Part shown: positions 1-9,440 of the stretch, one piece after another | Layout: every line of letters begins with the position of its first letter | How positions within the stretch are numbered: the stretch's first letter is position 1 | Source: Bryobacterales bacterium | GTDB lineage: Bacteria; Acidobacteriota; Terriglobia; Bryobacterales; Bryobacteraceae | DNA length: 64,000 bases | NCBI GenBank assembly: GCA_016721425.1 | Contig: JADKID010000008.1 | Span: forward strand, 62,001 to 126,000 | Reading direction: 5' to 3' | The notes under the pieces: model-generated | What the model saw: the letters and a program-made list of their open reading frames with translations, nothing else | What the model was told of the DNA's origin: nothing | The model's database searches: none | Position numbers and translations under genes: made by a program

Positions 1-368
1 CTCGCCCACTCGCTCCACGTACCGGGCGCTTGAGAATACGTGTCGCCGGTCCGGACCTGGATCGACACACCCGGGCTGGCATCGAGCGTCACGCGCAGAT
101 CTGATACTGATGCGGCTTCGGAAAGCACTCCGCCGCCGCCAAGGTCGATGACGTCGGAGACGACCTCGCCGCGGGCGGCGGCGTTCCAGTTCCTGGTATC
201 CAGCGCTAACAGACCCCGCAGGAGTTGGACACGCTTCGCCTGGAGGCCGTCGTACAGCCTGGCCGCGTCGAGGTAAACCACCACTTCCGGCGCCTCACTG
301 CCTTTCAGAGTTGGGAGAGCAGCCGCGGGCAGCAATGCCAGCTTGAGGAATTCCGTGCGTCGCATCAT
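1..368 (-). CDS. Secreted protein of unknown function, truncated by the window edge
   Basis: An open frame without stops runs from an ATG-ATG pair at 368/365 to the left edge, giving about 122 residues. The N-terminus (MRRTEFLKLALLPAAALP) looks like an export signal with a basic start and a hydrophobic stretch. The rest (EVVVYLDAARLYDGLQAKR, then GGGGVLSEAASVSDLRVTLD) shows no motif I recognise. It starts 14 bases after the M20 peptidase stop on the same strand, so the two are probably co-transcribed. The C-terminus is missing, so no function is assigned. Confidence 0.6.
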   Translation of the reverse strand, partial: MMRRTEFLKLALLPAAALPTLKGSEAPEVVVYLDAARLYDGLQAKRVQLLRGLLALDTRNWNAAARGEVVSDVIDLGGGGVLSEAASVSDLRVTLDASPGVSIQVRTGDTYSQAPGTWSEWA

Positions 369-382
369 TCGAGGCTACGCTC

Positions 383-1675
383 CTAACCACACCAGCGCTG
401 CACAAACAGCAGCAGCACTTTGGCGGCGTCGACCACAGTATCAAGGTCCACGTATTCGTCGGCGCCGTGCGTGTTACCGCCGCGAGCACCCCAGAGCACA
501 GCCGGAATCCCGAAATCCTGCTGGAAGACAAACAGGTCGCACGGCCCTTCAATCCCAGCCACCGGCGGAGATGTACCCATCACCTCCTCGGCACAGGCTG
601 CCAATTCACAAACTAGAGGTTCGGTGGCGGAGATGGCGGATCCGGGCAGCCATCGCAAAGGGAACTCGACGTGTGGCGCCACCGGGAAAAGCTCGGGCCG
701 CTGCTGAATCACCCCTTTCATCCAGTTCCGGAACTGGGCATCCACGACCTCGGCCGATTCACCCGGCATCGTCTGCCAGAAGAGCTCCACTTTGCAGACT
801 CCCGCCGTCGCCATCGGTTCACCCATCCCCCACGGTCCCGAATGCAGCTTCAAGACCGACACCGGCACTGGATTGGCGAGATGCGAGTAGAACTCATGCC
901 TGGGCGCAGAGGCCTGGCGCAAGGCTGCGAACTCTGGAATCTGAGAGAGGAACCAAGCGAGTTGCGCGGCGATACCGGTCTCCATCGCTTCGGCGAGAAC
1001 ACCGCCATTCGGCACCTGGAACGTAATGTCGGCGGTGCGCCCGCCCCGCTGAGCGGGAGAGATACGCAAGAAAGAGGGTTCGGAAATCACTGCCGCATCG
1101 GCGAGGTATCCACGCAGCCGTCCGGCAAGCGTACCGTTGACTCCGCCAAACTCCTCGTCCACCACGGATTCCACTGTAAGCGTACCTCGCAGTGACAGGC
1201 CCATTTCCCGCACGGCGCGCGCGACGAAGAGGTTGGTGGCGATACCGGCCTTCATGTCGTTGGAGCCGCGGCCATAGAGGCGTCCCCCTTCGATCTGAGC
1301 GCCAAAGGGATCGCGCGTCCAGGGGAGAGTGCCGACAGGCACGGTGTCGATATGCCCGGAGAGAATCAGCGACCTGCCGCCGCCGCTACCCGCCATCCGC
1401 CCCGCAACGTTGGGACGGCCCCGGTAATCGCGCCCGGGCCGGTAGAGCGGGTGCCCACGCAGTCCTTCCACCTCATCGGGTTCGTACACATCGGTGGCGT
1501 AACCGCACTCGAGGAGCATTTGGGCGCAGTACTGCTGGCAGGCCGCCTCGTGCCCGCTGGGCGGAGTGTTCTCGGAGGGAGTGTGCACCAGCGCCGCGAG
1601 TATCTCAATCAATTCGCCGCGATGGGAGTCCACGTAATGCAGGAGGTTCTTTTCGATCTGTACGTCAGCCGGCAT
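383..1675 (-). CDS. M20-family metallopeptidase/deacylase (ArgE/DapE type)
   Basis: This 430-residue protein is probably a cytoplasmic zinc hydrolase of amide bonds in N-acylated amino acids or small peptides. The M20 metal and catalytic motifs are in order: SGHIDTVPVG (H108, D110), GRGSNDMKAG (bridging D140), DEEFGG (E174/E175 catalytic base and ligand) and GNTHGADEY (H403). Length fits the ArgE/DapE/ACY1 group. The ATG at 1675 has a strong AAGGAGG ribosome site nine bases upstream. No signal peptide is visible. The exact substrate cannot be read from sequence. It appears to lead a small operon with the partial secreted gene downstream. Confidence 0.88.
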   Translation of the reverse strand: MPADVQIEKNLLHYVDSHRGELIEILAALVHTPSENTPPSGHEAACQQYCAQMLLECGYATDVYEPDEVEGLRGHPLYRPGRDYRGRPNVAGRMAGSGGGRSLILSGHIDTVPVGTLPWTRDPFGAQIEGGRLYGRGSNDMKAGIATNLFVARAVREMGLSLRGTLTVESVVDEEFGGVNGTLAGRLRGYLADAAVISEPSFLRISPAQRGGRTADITFQVPNGGVLAEAMETGIAAQLAWFLSQIPEFAALRQASAPRHEFYSHLANPVPVSVLKLHSGPWGMGEPMATAGVCKVELFWQTMPGESAEVVDAQFRNWMKGVIQQRPELFPVAPHVEFPLRWLPGSAISATEPLVCELAACAEEVMGTSPPVAGIEGPCDLFVFQQDFGIPAVLWGARGGNTHGADEYVDLDTVVDAAKVLLLFVQRWCG

Positions 1676-1849
1676 GAACGCGTTCCTCCTTCAGGCCGCC
1701 GCTGGGCTGGCTATCGATCGCAGCCGGAAACCGAGATTCTTCTCAGGCTGCTGAGATTTGGGGCGTTCGTGGAGCTGCCGCCAACGCCTGCGGAAGAAGA
1801 CCGCCGTACGCGGTGACATGCTGGAATGGTTGGAAAACTCTGGAGTGAG

Positions 1850-1879
1850 CGAGGCGAGGGCGAATCGGCCCCCGCCTCG
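1850..1879 (-). terminator. Hairpin after the first receptor gene
   Basis: A 12-base GC-rich stem with one mismatch (1850-1861 against 1868-1879, 6-base loop) lies just after the receptor stop at 1889, on the transcribed strand. The downstream T-tract is weak (AGAGTTTTCC), so it may be an imperfect intrinsic terminator separating the receptor from the M20 gene. Confidence 0.45.
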
Positions 1880-1888
1880 CCATCGGCC

Positions 1889-4800
1889 CTACCAGCTCAG
1901 TCTGAGTGAGAACTGGATAATGCGCGGTTCGTTGGTCTGAACGGACAGGTCCTGCAGCCCGGTGGTGACGTCCGGGTTGGCGTCAATCGGATGATTGAAC
2001 GCATTGAACATGTCCGCCGTAAAGCGGAGCTTCACACTCTCCGTGATCGAGAAGTTCTTGAACATGGACATGTCGGTGCTCCACGCGCCCGGCCCCTTGT
2101 AGAAAGCCCGGGAGTTCCAGCTCACCGTCTCGGTGATGCCGGTATTGCGGGTGGTGCCGTTGGCCAGCACCTGAGGGAGCTGGTTGGCAAAGTTGCTGCC
2201 CACCGGATGCATGATGCGCTGGGCACGATCCAGAGGGATCAGCTTCTGAAGTGCCGCCTGATCCACGTTGGTGGCCAGAGTGGGGTTGAAGTCGCCGGCA
2301 AACCAGAGCCGCCGGGCGCGCCCGCCGTACGTCATGGTCAGTCTTTGATCGGCAGAAAGCGAGGGATTGCCAAACAGGTATTCACTCGCGTTCACACCCA
2401 TCCAGAATCCGCTGCGCCACTCGCCGATGGCCGCCACCTGCCATCCACCGATGAGGGCGGTGGTCAGCTTGTTGGCGCCGCTGGCGTACTTCTGGCCTTT
2501 GCCGAACGGCAGTTCGTAAATGCCATTCCACCGCATGTGGTGCGCCGGAATGTTGGTGGAGTTCTGGTAGCCGAGCTTCAACCTCTGGTCGTAGGTGAGA
2601 TTGCCGCCGCCCAGGAGTTGGATATTCTCCGGAACCTGGAAGACGCCGTTGGTGGAGTTGATGCCGCCGCCGCCGGATGAGAATCCTGGCGAGTCCGACG
2701 TGGTCAAAGACCGGGTGAAGGTGTAGAACCACTGCAGCGCCAGGCCACTGGTGTAACGGCGCTCCGCCTCAACTTGCAGGGAGTTCGTGTTGGAGTAGCC
2801 GGTCTTGTTGGTGGCATTGTTTAGCGACCAGTCCTTGTTGACCCGCAACAGGTCCCGGTTGCTGGGCGGCGCCAGCTTGGTGCGAGCCACATAGTTATAC
2901 TCGGCCTCGCGGGAACCAACGCTGAACTTCTGCTCCATACCCGAACCATGCGTGCCGACGTAGCTCAGCCGTAGAGATGTCATCTTCATCAACTCCCGCT
3001 CCAGCGTGAAGTGCCAGGATTGTGCCCGGCCGTCCCGCCAGTTGTTCGGATCCATCGGCACCATGCCGCGGGCGCTGGTGGGCAACTCCACGATGCCTGT
3101 TGTGTTGACGGTGGCCTTCCCGATGAAGTAATCGGGCTTGGGAGCCGTCCGCACACCGTAACTGCCTGTGCCGTCGATGTAGGCAATCGGGTTTTCATAG
3201 CGCAGGTTCAACGGAGGATTGGTCCGCGAAGCCTGCAGGATCTGCGACAACGGCATGGTCCAGAAGTACTCGCCATAGCTACCGCGCAGCACCGTCCTGG
3301 AATCCAGCTTGTATGCGAAGCCCAGGCGCGGTCCGAAGTTATTGTGATCACCGGGTATCAGGTTGCCCGGCATGCCCACCTCATCGGCGGTCTTCCAGGT
3401 CAGCCCGCGCAACTTCCAGCTAGCCAGCATCGAAGGTGGCAGGCCCTGGATCTGTTCCATGGAGGTATTGAAAGGAGTCACCACTTGGAAGACGCTGCCG
3501 ATTGTGTTGAGGTCAACGTTTACCAGGCGGTCGAACTTTTCCTTGTAGGGCGTCCACAGGTCATATCGGAGACCCAGGCTCACCGTCAGCTTCGGGGTCA
3601 CCTTCCAGGTGTCCTGAATGTAGGCGCCGATCTCCTTCTGCCGGAAATAGAAGTAGCCGCGGTTGAACTGGTTGGAGTAGTAGCTCCCCAGGCCCAGCGC
3701 CATCGCCGCAAAGCCGTCGCCGCTGTAGGCAACTGCGCTATCGCTGGCCGGATCGTACAGTGACGTCCATTCCCCGCTGAAATCATGCTCGCCCTGCGTC
3801 TGCTGCAGTTCGCGAATATTGTTCAGCTCCTGGCGGTACTGCCCGCCAAACAGGATGGTGTGCTTGCCTTTCACCCAGGTGAAGTTGGGCTGCACGATGT
3901 AGGCGGTGAGCATCTCGTCCTTGCGGTTGTCGGCATCGTAAGAGAAGTACGTGTTGCCGCCGGCTGAGGCGGCATACATCGTCGGCCAACCACCGGCGCC
4001 GAAAGGATTGGGCAGTCCCAGCTTGTTTGCCCAGTCCGTGTTATCCGCCATCGTGCCCGAGCTCTTCGGAGCGCGGTGCACGGCGAACAGAGATTCACTG
4101 ATGAATCCGGGGCTGAAGGTGTGCGTGTAACGCAGAGAGGCGTTATACACGTCCGCGTTATTGCGGCCGGTACCGTAGCCGTCGGTGATCTCCGACTTCG
4201 GCGCGCCGTACAGTCCGCCCAACTGCTGATACACACGCTTGGAGTGCGTGAACCGGCCGCTCACTACGTTCTTTTCGTTGAAATTGTGATCCCCGCGCAG
4301 CGTAAGGTTATCAGTGTCTGTCTTGATCGGGTAGTACGTCTGCATGTTGTAGCCCAGGTAGGGACTGGTGCTGGTGGTGGGCGCGTGAGTCACGCCCTTC
4401 ATGGTCGCGAAGAACGGATTCATGCGGCTCTGGGGAATCTGACTATTGGCGAAGGGCGTCCGGGTGCCGGTGGCCGCCGTCGACAGAGGATCGTAGATTG
4501 GGTACTTGTTGCTATTGCCGTCGGTGACGCCGCTGAAATCGCCGGCCCATAGGGCATCGGTCGGGACGGTGTCCTGGTAGTAGGTCTTTTGCCGTTGGCG
4601 CAATCCTTCAAAAGCGGCGAACCAGAAAGTCTTATTCCGGCCGTCATAGAGTTTCGGAATGAAGATGGGGCCGCCGGCAGAGACGCCAAACTCGTTGCGG
4701 GCCAGAAACGCGGACGAATTGCCGTCCTGCCGCTGACGGGCGCGCAGGCCGGCGCCGTTGTTGCGGAAAGTCTCAAAAACGGCGCCGTGGAACTGATTAG

Positions 4801-5503
4801 TGCCGCTCTTGGTCACCACCGTCACGGTTGCGGGCCGAGAAAACTGAGCGCCACTGCCCACTGTTTCAATGCGGAATTCCTGCACGGTGTCCAGGCCAGG
4901 TTGCACGCGCGCCATGCCGCCGCCAAAGCGATCCACCATGGATACGCCGTCCAGCGTCATGTCGGCTGCGCCAACCTTCATGCCGTTCACGCGCGGATTG
5001 CCGCCGCCCTCAACGCCGGGCGTCAAATCAAAAAGGTTTGTGATCGAGCGGCCGTTCAAGGGCAACTGCTGGATTCGAATGTTGTCCTTTACGCTGCCCA
5101 CCTCCGCGCTTTCCGTCGTGATTACGGGCGCCGCGCCGGTAACCTCCACAACGGATTCCACGCTGCCCACTTCCAGGGCCGGCTCCACTACAGCCGTCTG
5201 CCCAACCACTAGCGTCAGGGTACCCGTCCACTTCTTGAAGCCCTTTGCCTCCGCCACTAGTCTATACTCGCCGGACGGCACGCCGGCAAAAAGATAGAAG
5301 CCGATCTCACTCGACGACGTCTCCCGCACGGTGTTCGTCGCCAGACTGGTGAGCACCAGCTTGACGCTGGGTACCGACGCGCGAGCCGCGTCATAAATGG
5401 TGCCACGGATGGTTCCCGTGCCGGTTTGCGAGTTAGCGGGCAGCACGGCGCAGACCAACAACGCCGCACAAATCGCGAATCGCCAGACGTGTTTAAATAT
5501 CAT
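1889..5503 (-). CDS. TonB-dependent receptor-like outer-membrane protein with carboxypeptidase-regulatory domain
   Basis: The 1204-residue protein has a signal peptide (about residues 1-25), a CarboxypepD_reg/Cna-B-like domain (about 27-110, GTIRGTIYDAARASVPSVKL), a plug domain (about 120-240, PLNGRSITNLFDLTPGV, then VTVVTKSGTNQFHG) and a long beta-barrel ending in an aromatic outer-membrane signature (FSLRLSW). Proteins of this type are abundant in Acidobacteriota and are presumed to import or bind oligosaccharides; that role is inference. GAGG before the ATG at 5503 is a plausible ribosome site. The start overlaps the end of the ROK regulator by 11 bases, so the regulator may control it and both may share a transcript. 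Confidence 0.9.
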   Translation of the reverse strand: MIFKHVWRFAICAALLVCAVLPANSQTGTGTIRGTIYDAARASVPSVKLVLTSLATNTVRETSSSEIGFYLFAGVPSGEYRLVAEAKGFKKWTGTLTLVVGQTAVVEPALEVGSVESVVEVTGAAPVITTESAEVGSVKDNIRIQQLPLNGRSITNLFDLTPGVEGGGNPRVNGMKVGAADMTLDGVSMVDRFGGGMARVQPGLDTVQEFRIETVGSGAQFSRPATVTVVTKSGTNQFHGAVFETFRNNGAGLRARQRQDGNSSAFLARNEFGVSAGGPIFIPKLYDGRNKTFWFAAFEGLRQRQKTYYQDTVPTDALWAGDFSGVTDGNSNKYPIYDPLSTAATGTRTPFANSQIPQSRMNPFFATMKGVTHAPTTSTSPYLGYNMQTYYPIKTDTDNLTLRGDHNFNEKNVVSGRFTHSKRVYQQLGGLYGAPKSEITDGYGTGRNNADVYNASLRYTHTFSPGFISESLFAVHRAPKSSGTMADNTDWANKLGLPNPFGAGGWPTMYAASAGGNTYFSYDADNRKDEMLTAYIVQPNFTWVKGKHTILFGGQYRQELNNIRELQQTQGEHDFSGEWTSLYDPASDSAVAYSGDGFAAMALGLGSYYSNQFNRGYFYFRQKEIGAYIQDTWKVTPKLTVSLGLRYDLWTPYKEKFDRLVNVDLNTIGSVFQVVTPFNTSMEQIQGLPPSMLASWKLRGLTWKTADEVGMPGNLIPGDHNNFGPRLGFAYKLDSRTVLRGSYGEYFWTMPLSQILQASRTNPPLNLRYENPIAYIDGTGSYGVRTAPKPDYFIGKATVNTTGIVELPTSARGMVPMDPNNWRDGRAQSWHFTLERELMKMTSLRLSYVGTHGSGMEQKFSVGSREAEYNYVARTKLAPPSNRDLLRVNKDWSLNNATNKTGYSNTNSLQVEAERRYTSGLALQWFYTFTRSLTTSDSPGFSSGGGGINSTNGVFQVPENIQLLGGGNLTYDQRLKLGYQNSTNIPAHHMRWNGIYELPFGKGQKYASGANKLTTALIGGWQVAAIGEWRSGFWMGVNASEYLFGNPSLSADQRLTMTYGGRARRLWFAGDFNPTLATNVDQAALQKLIPLDRAQRIMHPVGSNFANQLPQVLANGTTRNTGITETVSWNSRAFYKGPGAWSTDMSMFKNFSITESVKLRFTADMFNAFNHPIDANPDVTTGLQDLSVQTNEPRIIQFSLRLSW

Positions 5504-6758
5504 GGGCCTTCCTCACTTGCCTTTCCTGAAGCTGACTTTCGTCCCTGTTCTTGCCACAAACCAAATCATGGGCCAGGCTACGCGCGGAGCCAATGGCCCC
5601 CATCAAAACCGCATCCTCGCCGAGCGCGGAACGCTCAATCCGCACCGGCCATGGAATTACACGCTCTACGACCTCCCGAATCCGGCCCACCACCAGATCG
5701 AAGAGTTCGCCCGCCAGCAGGATCAATTCCGGATCCATCACCACGGCCAGATTCGCAGCGGCCAGGCTGACCTTAGATCCAAGGTCGTCCACAATGGCGA
5801 CAGCTGCTGGATCACCCCGCCGGACCGCCTCCAGCAGCTCGCCGTGCAGATCGCTGCCACCCGCTTGCGCGGCTTCTACCGCTGCTTTGGTTTTCGCCGT
5901 CCGGACCCGCTCCCGTAGCCGGTCGCTACCGATCACCGATTCCAGATAGCCTCGATCATTCGGAACACCAGCCGCGGCTTCCTGGTCGAACACCATGTGC
6001 CCGATCTCCCCCGCTGCCCAGTGATTGCCCTGGTAGAGGCGCCCGCCCACTACTAGTCCGGCGCCAACACCGGTGGTCAGGCGAATGAGCACGAAGTTTT
6101 TCACGCCCTGCCCCAGCCCATAGTGCATCTCGCCCAGTGCCGCCAGATTGACGTCGTTTTCTACCAGAATGGGCACTTTAAACGCCCGCTGGAAGTGCTC
6201 GCGCACCGCCACCCCGCGCCAGTGAAATACATTGCCTGCTTCCAGGACGACGCCCGAATCAGAATCCACGCGACCGGGCGCGGCAACCGCAACAATCATC
6301 AGCTTCTGCTTCCGGCCCCGGCTCCGCGACAAAACCAGGTTGATGGCGGTGACGGCTGTGGTGAGGATGTGGTCCGCGCCGCGCTCCGGCCAGACTTCGG
6401 CATCCTCACCGTCGAGAATCGCTCCATCGAGGTCCGCCAGGCGGACCCGCACCACCGAGGAGCCAATTTCCACGCCGATCAGGTTGCCGCACTGCGGATT
6501 GAAGCGAAGGAGCTTGGACCGCTTTCCGCCTCGCTCGTCCGGCTCCACCGTCCCGTCTTCCACCACCAGCGCGCGCCGCAGCAGGTCCGCCACTTGACTC
6601 GATACTGTGGGCTTGGTGAGGCCGCTGAGCCGCGCCAACTCGGCCCGCGACGCCGGCCCCTTGTCTCGGATCAGGTCAAGCAGTAGCGCGCCATTCAGCC
6701 GCCTCATGGAGGACGGCCCCATCCGGCCGGAGTCGCGATGTACTACGCTGTTCCGCAT
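5493..6758 (-). CDS. ROK-family transcriptional regulator without the zinc cysteine motif
   Basis: An N-terminal winged helix (about residues 34-62, SRAELARLSGLTKPTVSSQV) is followed by a ROK domain, the layout of NagC/XylR/Mlc-type sugar-responsive regulators. GVEIGSS marks the ROK N-lobe, ENDVN (E200-D202) is the sugar-site block and GEIGHM (250-255) precedes the usual zinc motif. The expected CxCGxxGC stretch here reads QEAAAGVPNDRGYLES, with no cysteine, so the structural zinc is probably absent. The start is uncertain: the ATG at 6758 has no good ribosome site, and Met13 or Met18 are alternatives. The position suggests control of the overlapping receptor in response to a sugar. Confidence 0.88.
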   Translation of the reverse strand: MRNSVVHRDSGRMGPSSMRRLNGALLLDLIRDKGPASRAELARLSGLTKPTVSSQVADLLRRALVVEDGTVEPDERGGKRSKLLRFNPQCGNLIGVEIGSSVVRVRLADLDGAILDGEDAEVWPERGADHILTTAVTAINLVLSRSRGRKQKLMIVAVAAPGRVDSDSGVVLEAGNVFHWRGVAVREHFQRAFKVPILVENDVNLAALGEMHYGLGQGVKNFVLIRLTTGVGAGLVVGGRLYQGNHWAAGEIGHMVFDQEAAAGVPNDRGYLESVIGSDRLRERVRTAKTKAAVEAAQAGGSDLHGELLEAVRRGDPAAVAIVDDLGSKVSLAAANLAVVMDPELILLAGELFDLVVGRIREVVERVIPWPVRIERSALGEDAVLMGAIGSARSLAHDLVCGKNRDESQLQERQVRKAHDI

Positions 6759-6974
6759 GTGGAGGTTGGTTTGTTAAATTACCTTACCACATGATTCAAG
6801 CACTGATTCACGCATTCGTCAAGAGCGGACATTGGAAAACTTCGATTGCGGCGCGTGCCCACGGAAGCCCGTCTCCCGTTTGACGGCCCACACCGGTGGT
6901 GATAGCCCTCGCAACGGTAATCGACTGCGCCTAAATCACGGAAGAGACATTGAGCCGATCCCATCCCCCCACTG
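6759..6974. other. Intergenic region upstream of the ROK regulator
   Basis: This 216-base gap should hold the regulator's promoter on the minus strand. A weak candidate (TTGAAT, 17-base spacer, TAACAA) lies near 6775-6803, but it matches consensus poorly. I see no gene here. Confidence 0.3.
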
Positions 6975-7409
6975 GTGATAGAGCCCACTCTGCAGTTCAA
7001 TGTGGACCGGCCAAACGCCATCGGGCAGCTGGTGCTTTCCACAAGTCGTGTAGTTCGCGAGAACTACTTCGGCCGCGGCAACCGGAACAACTCCTACCTC
7101 TCCATCCCAATCCACGTACCCGATGGGCCGGGGCCAAACCGCGGCCGCTTCGGCACGCTGGGACGCAGTACTTTTCGAGGCCCGGCCTTTCACAGCTTCG
7201 ATTTCTCTCTGATCAAGAACACCCCCATCGGACCGAAGGGCAACCGCGAACGGATCGCGCTTCAGTTCCGGATCGAAGCCCTCGACGCCTTCAACATCGA
7301 GAACTTCAGCCTGCCGTCCAACGTGGTTCTGGGCCCAGGCTTCGGCGTGATCTGCCGCGCCTCCGGCCCCTCGCGGCAGCTCCAGTTGTCGCTAAAGATC
7401 GTCTACTGC
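6975..7409 (+). pseudogene. C-terminal relic of a TonB-dependent receptor-like protein
   Basis: An open frame of about 145 codons encodes the typical C-terminus of the large acidobacterial receptors: PDGPGPNRGRFGTLGR, TFRGPAFHSFDFSLIKNT, LQFRIEALDAFNIENFSLPS, then GFGVI and SRQLQLSLKIVY. The normal terminal stop after the aromatic residue is lost and the frame runs on into the neighbouring minus-strand gene. No signal peptide, plug or upstream barrel is found, and the first codon (GTG at 6975) is only where the frame opens. It lies on the opposite strand from its neighbours. It is best read as the remnant of a deleted receptor gene, not a working product. Confidence 0.78.
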
Positions 7410-8296
7410 CCGTCAGCAGGTCTGCCCGCAACGCCATCACACGCCCCAATCAACGCACCGATTCCGGCCCAGTAGCCAATGATCGGGCTCATACCCATGC
7501 CCACCAGCGGAACGGGAAAGGCGCCGAACATCGGCATCAACGCGCAACTGAGGAAGTAGACAGTGATGGCCAGGGCGGGAGCACGCGAATGCAGTTGGGA
7601 GCGGTTCCGCACGACGAGCGGAGAAAGGGACGCCGCCGCCAGCGAGGTCAGACACGCGGCGGCGACGCCCATCGAAGCCGCGCGAGCCAGCTCGATGATG
7701 CCCTCAACCTCGGGCACGGGTGGCAGCGGGTCGGGACTGGTCCAGCTAGTCCCTGCCGCGAGTAGAAGCAACAGACAAACCGTGACACGAATCCGGCCCG
7801 AGGTTCGGGTGGCAAACAGGATAATAATCATGGCGGCCGCGAAGGCCGTCGCCTGCGACGCGTCGGGCTGAAGGCAGAGTTCCCACTCGATGACGAGTGC
7901 CACCCACCACGTCCACCGTAACCCGCTCTGTGCGGCACCTGCCAGAGCCACCGTGGCGGCCGGCAGCCACAGGAAAGCGCCATGCCAGGTCAGGGGTCCC
8001 AGAGGGATCCAACGATGCACGCCGAACTGCCCGCGGTGCGTCAGACTGAGCAGCAAAGCGAGAGGGGTGAGCAGCAGCACCACGCGTAACAGGCTAGCCG
8101 GCCGAATGCGGGCGATGACTCCCGCCAACGCAACACCAATCACCCACGCGGTGGCATTGCGGCCCCAAGTATCGGACCCAAACCCGGCACTCACCGCGAC
8201 TACGCAGCCAGAACCAACAGCAAGAAAAGAAGCGACGGCAAAGGCAACGGCAAGCTGCGCACCACACCGCGACTGCACTGGGCTCGTGTTGGTCAT
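7403..8296 (-). CDS. Short SEDS (FtsW/RodA)-like integral membrane protein
   Basis: This 297-residue protein is mostly membrane segments. Three stretches recall SEDS peptidoglycan polymerases: GVHRWIPLGPL (cf. the family's RWIxLGP), LQPDASQATAFAAAMIIILF (cf. QPDLGTA) and MFGAFPVPLVGMGMSPIIGY (cf. the LPVxGxPLPFxSYGGS end). The protein is about 70-80 residues shorter than FtsW/RodA. The large extracellular loop is reduced to a short LPPVPEVEGIIELA stretch, so the catalytic Asp region of RodA appears missing. It may be a non-catalytic or specialised relative. It lies 39 bases after the nitrilase-family gene and may share its transcript. Assignment is by pattern only. Confidence 0.55.
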   Translation of the reverse strand: MTNTSPVQSRCGAQLAVAFAVASFLAVGSGCVVAVSAGFGSDTWGRNATAWVIGVALAGVIARIRPASLLRVVLLLTPLALLLSLTHRGQFGVHRWIPLGPLTWHGAFLWLPAATVALAGAAQSGLRWTWWVALVIEWELCLQPDASQATAFAAAMIIILFATRTSGRIRVTVCLLLLLAAGTSWTSPDPLPPVPEVEGIIELARAASMGVAAACLTSLAAASLSPLVVRNRSQLHSRAPALAITVYFLSCALMPMFGAFPVPLVGMGMSPIIGYWAGIGALIGACDGVAGRPADGQ

Positions 8297-8335
8297 TGAT
8301 CAGTGTCGCAAACATCGTTGCTTCACCGCCTGCCG

Positions 8336-9391
8336 TCAGTAATCCAGAACGTGCGTCCTGGTGTAGGCGCCCCGCACTTGCGCCAGAACCTCCTCCACCT
8401 CCAGCAATCCAGCTTTCTGCACCATCTGCCGAATTGTCGTCCGCGGGTCGTTCGACCAAAAGATCCCGCAATCCTCATCTTCGTAGTAGCGGAACCCGAC
8501 CTTCCCGCCATACATTTCCTTCAGCGCTTCTCCGTTGCGAAGTCCGGAAGTCCATGGCAGGATGGCGTAGCTGAGATCGATCTCCTGAACGAGAACCTGC
8601 CCCGGGGGCTTCAACTGGGCAACGATCTTGCCGGTTGGCTCGAACACCGTTGCGTTATGGCGCCACGTACTGGATACGATGTAGCAGTTCTGCTGCATCG
8701 CGCGGGCGGCGGGGTGCGCGGTCTGCGGGGACTCTGATGGCCAGGCAACCAGCTCAGCGCCCTGGCGGGACAACTCCGCCCAGCCCCGGTCGAATTCCAT
8801 GTCGTAGCAGATCTGGATGCCCAGCCTTCCAAAATCGCAGTCGAACACCGGCACTTCTTTGCCCGGCGTCGAACCGCTCTCCATGCTCTTGCCATCGGCG
8901 GACACGACGAGATGTACTTTCCTGTAGATCCCGGTCAATTCACCCTTCCGGCCAAACAGCACGGCAGCATTGGAGCACGTCTTCTCCGATTCCCGCAGGT
9001 AAGTGGGGGCGATGACGTAGCAGCCCAGTTCCCGTGCCTTCCGGGAGAACGCGTTGGCGAACGGGCCGTCGAAAGGCACGGCACACGCCATTGCGTCGTT
9101 GCCAGCCTCCCCGGAAACCGCCGTCTCGGGCAGAATGGCGAGATCCAGGCCACGGCCGTATTTGCGCTGCGATTCGGCGTGCATGCCATCAACAATGGCG
9201 GTGAGTTGATCCAAACGCTTCTCCAGCCCCGGATGCTTCACCCAGAATTGCTGCATGGCCGTGCCGACGATTACCTTGCGGGGCGGTAAGCTGGACGAGC
9301 CTCGGCGCGCGCCGGGCTGAGCAGGCGCATGGACTGCCGCGCAGGCGAGGGCCGCCGTGCCCATACCGGCCATCAACTCTCTTCGATTCAT
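8336..9391 (-). CDS. Exported nitrilase-superfamily carbon-nitrogen hydrolase
   Basis: A 351-residue hydrolase of the nitrilase/omega-amidase superfamily. The catalytic triad is visible: Glu89 (ILPETAVSG), Lys158 (YRKVHLVV) and Cys195 (GIQICYDMEF). The N-terminus MNRRELMAGMGTAALACAAVHA is a probable Tat-type signal, so the enzyme likely acts outside the cytoplasm, unlike most family members. The ATG at 9391 is chosen over the upstream in-frame start at 9490 because AAGGAG lies eight bases before it and the signal peptide begins there. The substrate (a nitrile, amide or carbamoyl compound) cannot be told. It is followed by the SEDS-like membrane gene. Confidence 0.85.
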   Translation of the reverse strand: MNRRELMAGMGTAALACAAVHAPAQPGARRGSSSLPPRKVIVGTAMQQFWVKHPGLEKRLDQLTAIVDGMHAESQRKYGRGLDLAILPETAVSGEAGNDAMACAVPFDGPFANAFSRKARELGCYVIAPTYLRESEKTCSNAAVLFGRKGELTGIYRKVHLVVSADGKSMESGSTPGKEVPVFDCDFGRLGIQICYDMEFDRGWAELSRQGAELVAWPSESPQTAHPAARAMQQNCYIVSSTWRHNATVFEPTGKIVAQLKPPGQVLVQEIDLSYAILPWTSGLRNGEALKEMYGGKVGFRYYEDEDCGIFWSNDPRTTIRQMVQKAGLLEVEEVLAQVRGAYTRTHVLDY

Positions 9392-9440
9392 CAGGCAATC
9401 TCCTTGTTGCGCGCCGCTCGCCGCCGCCCCGGCGAAATCG

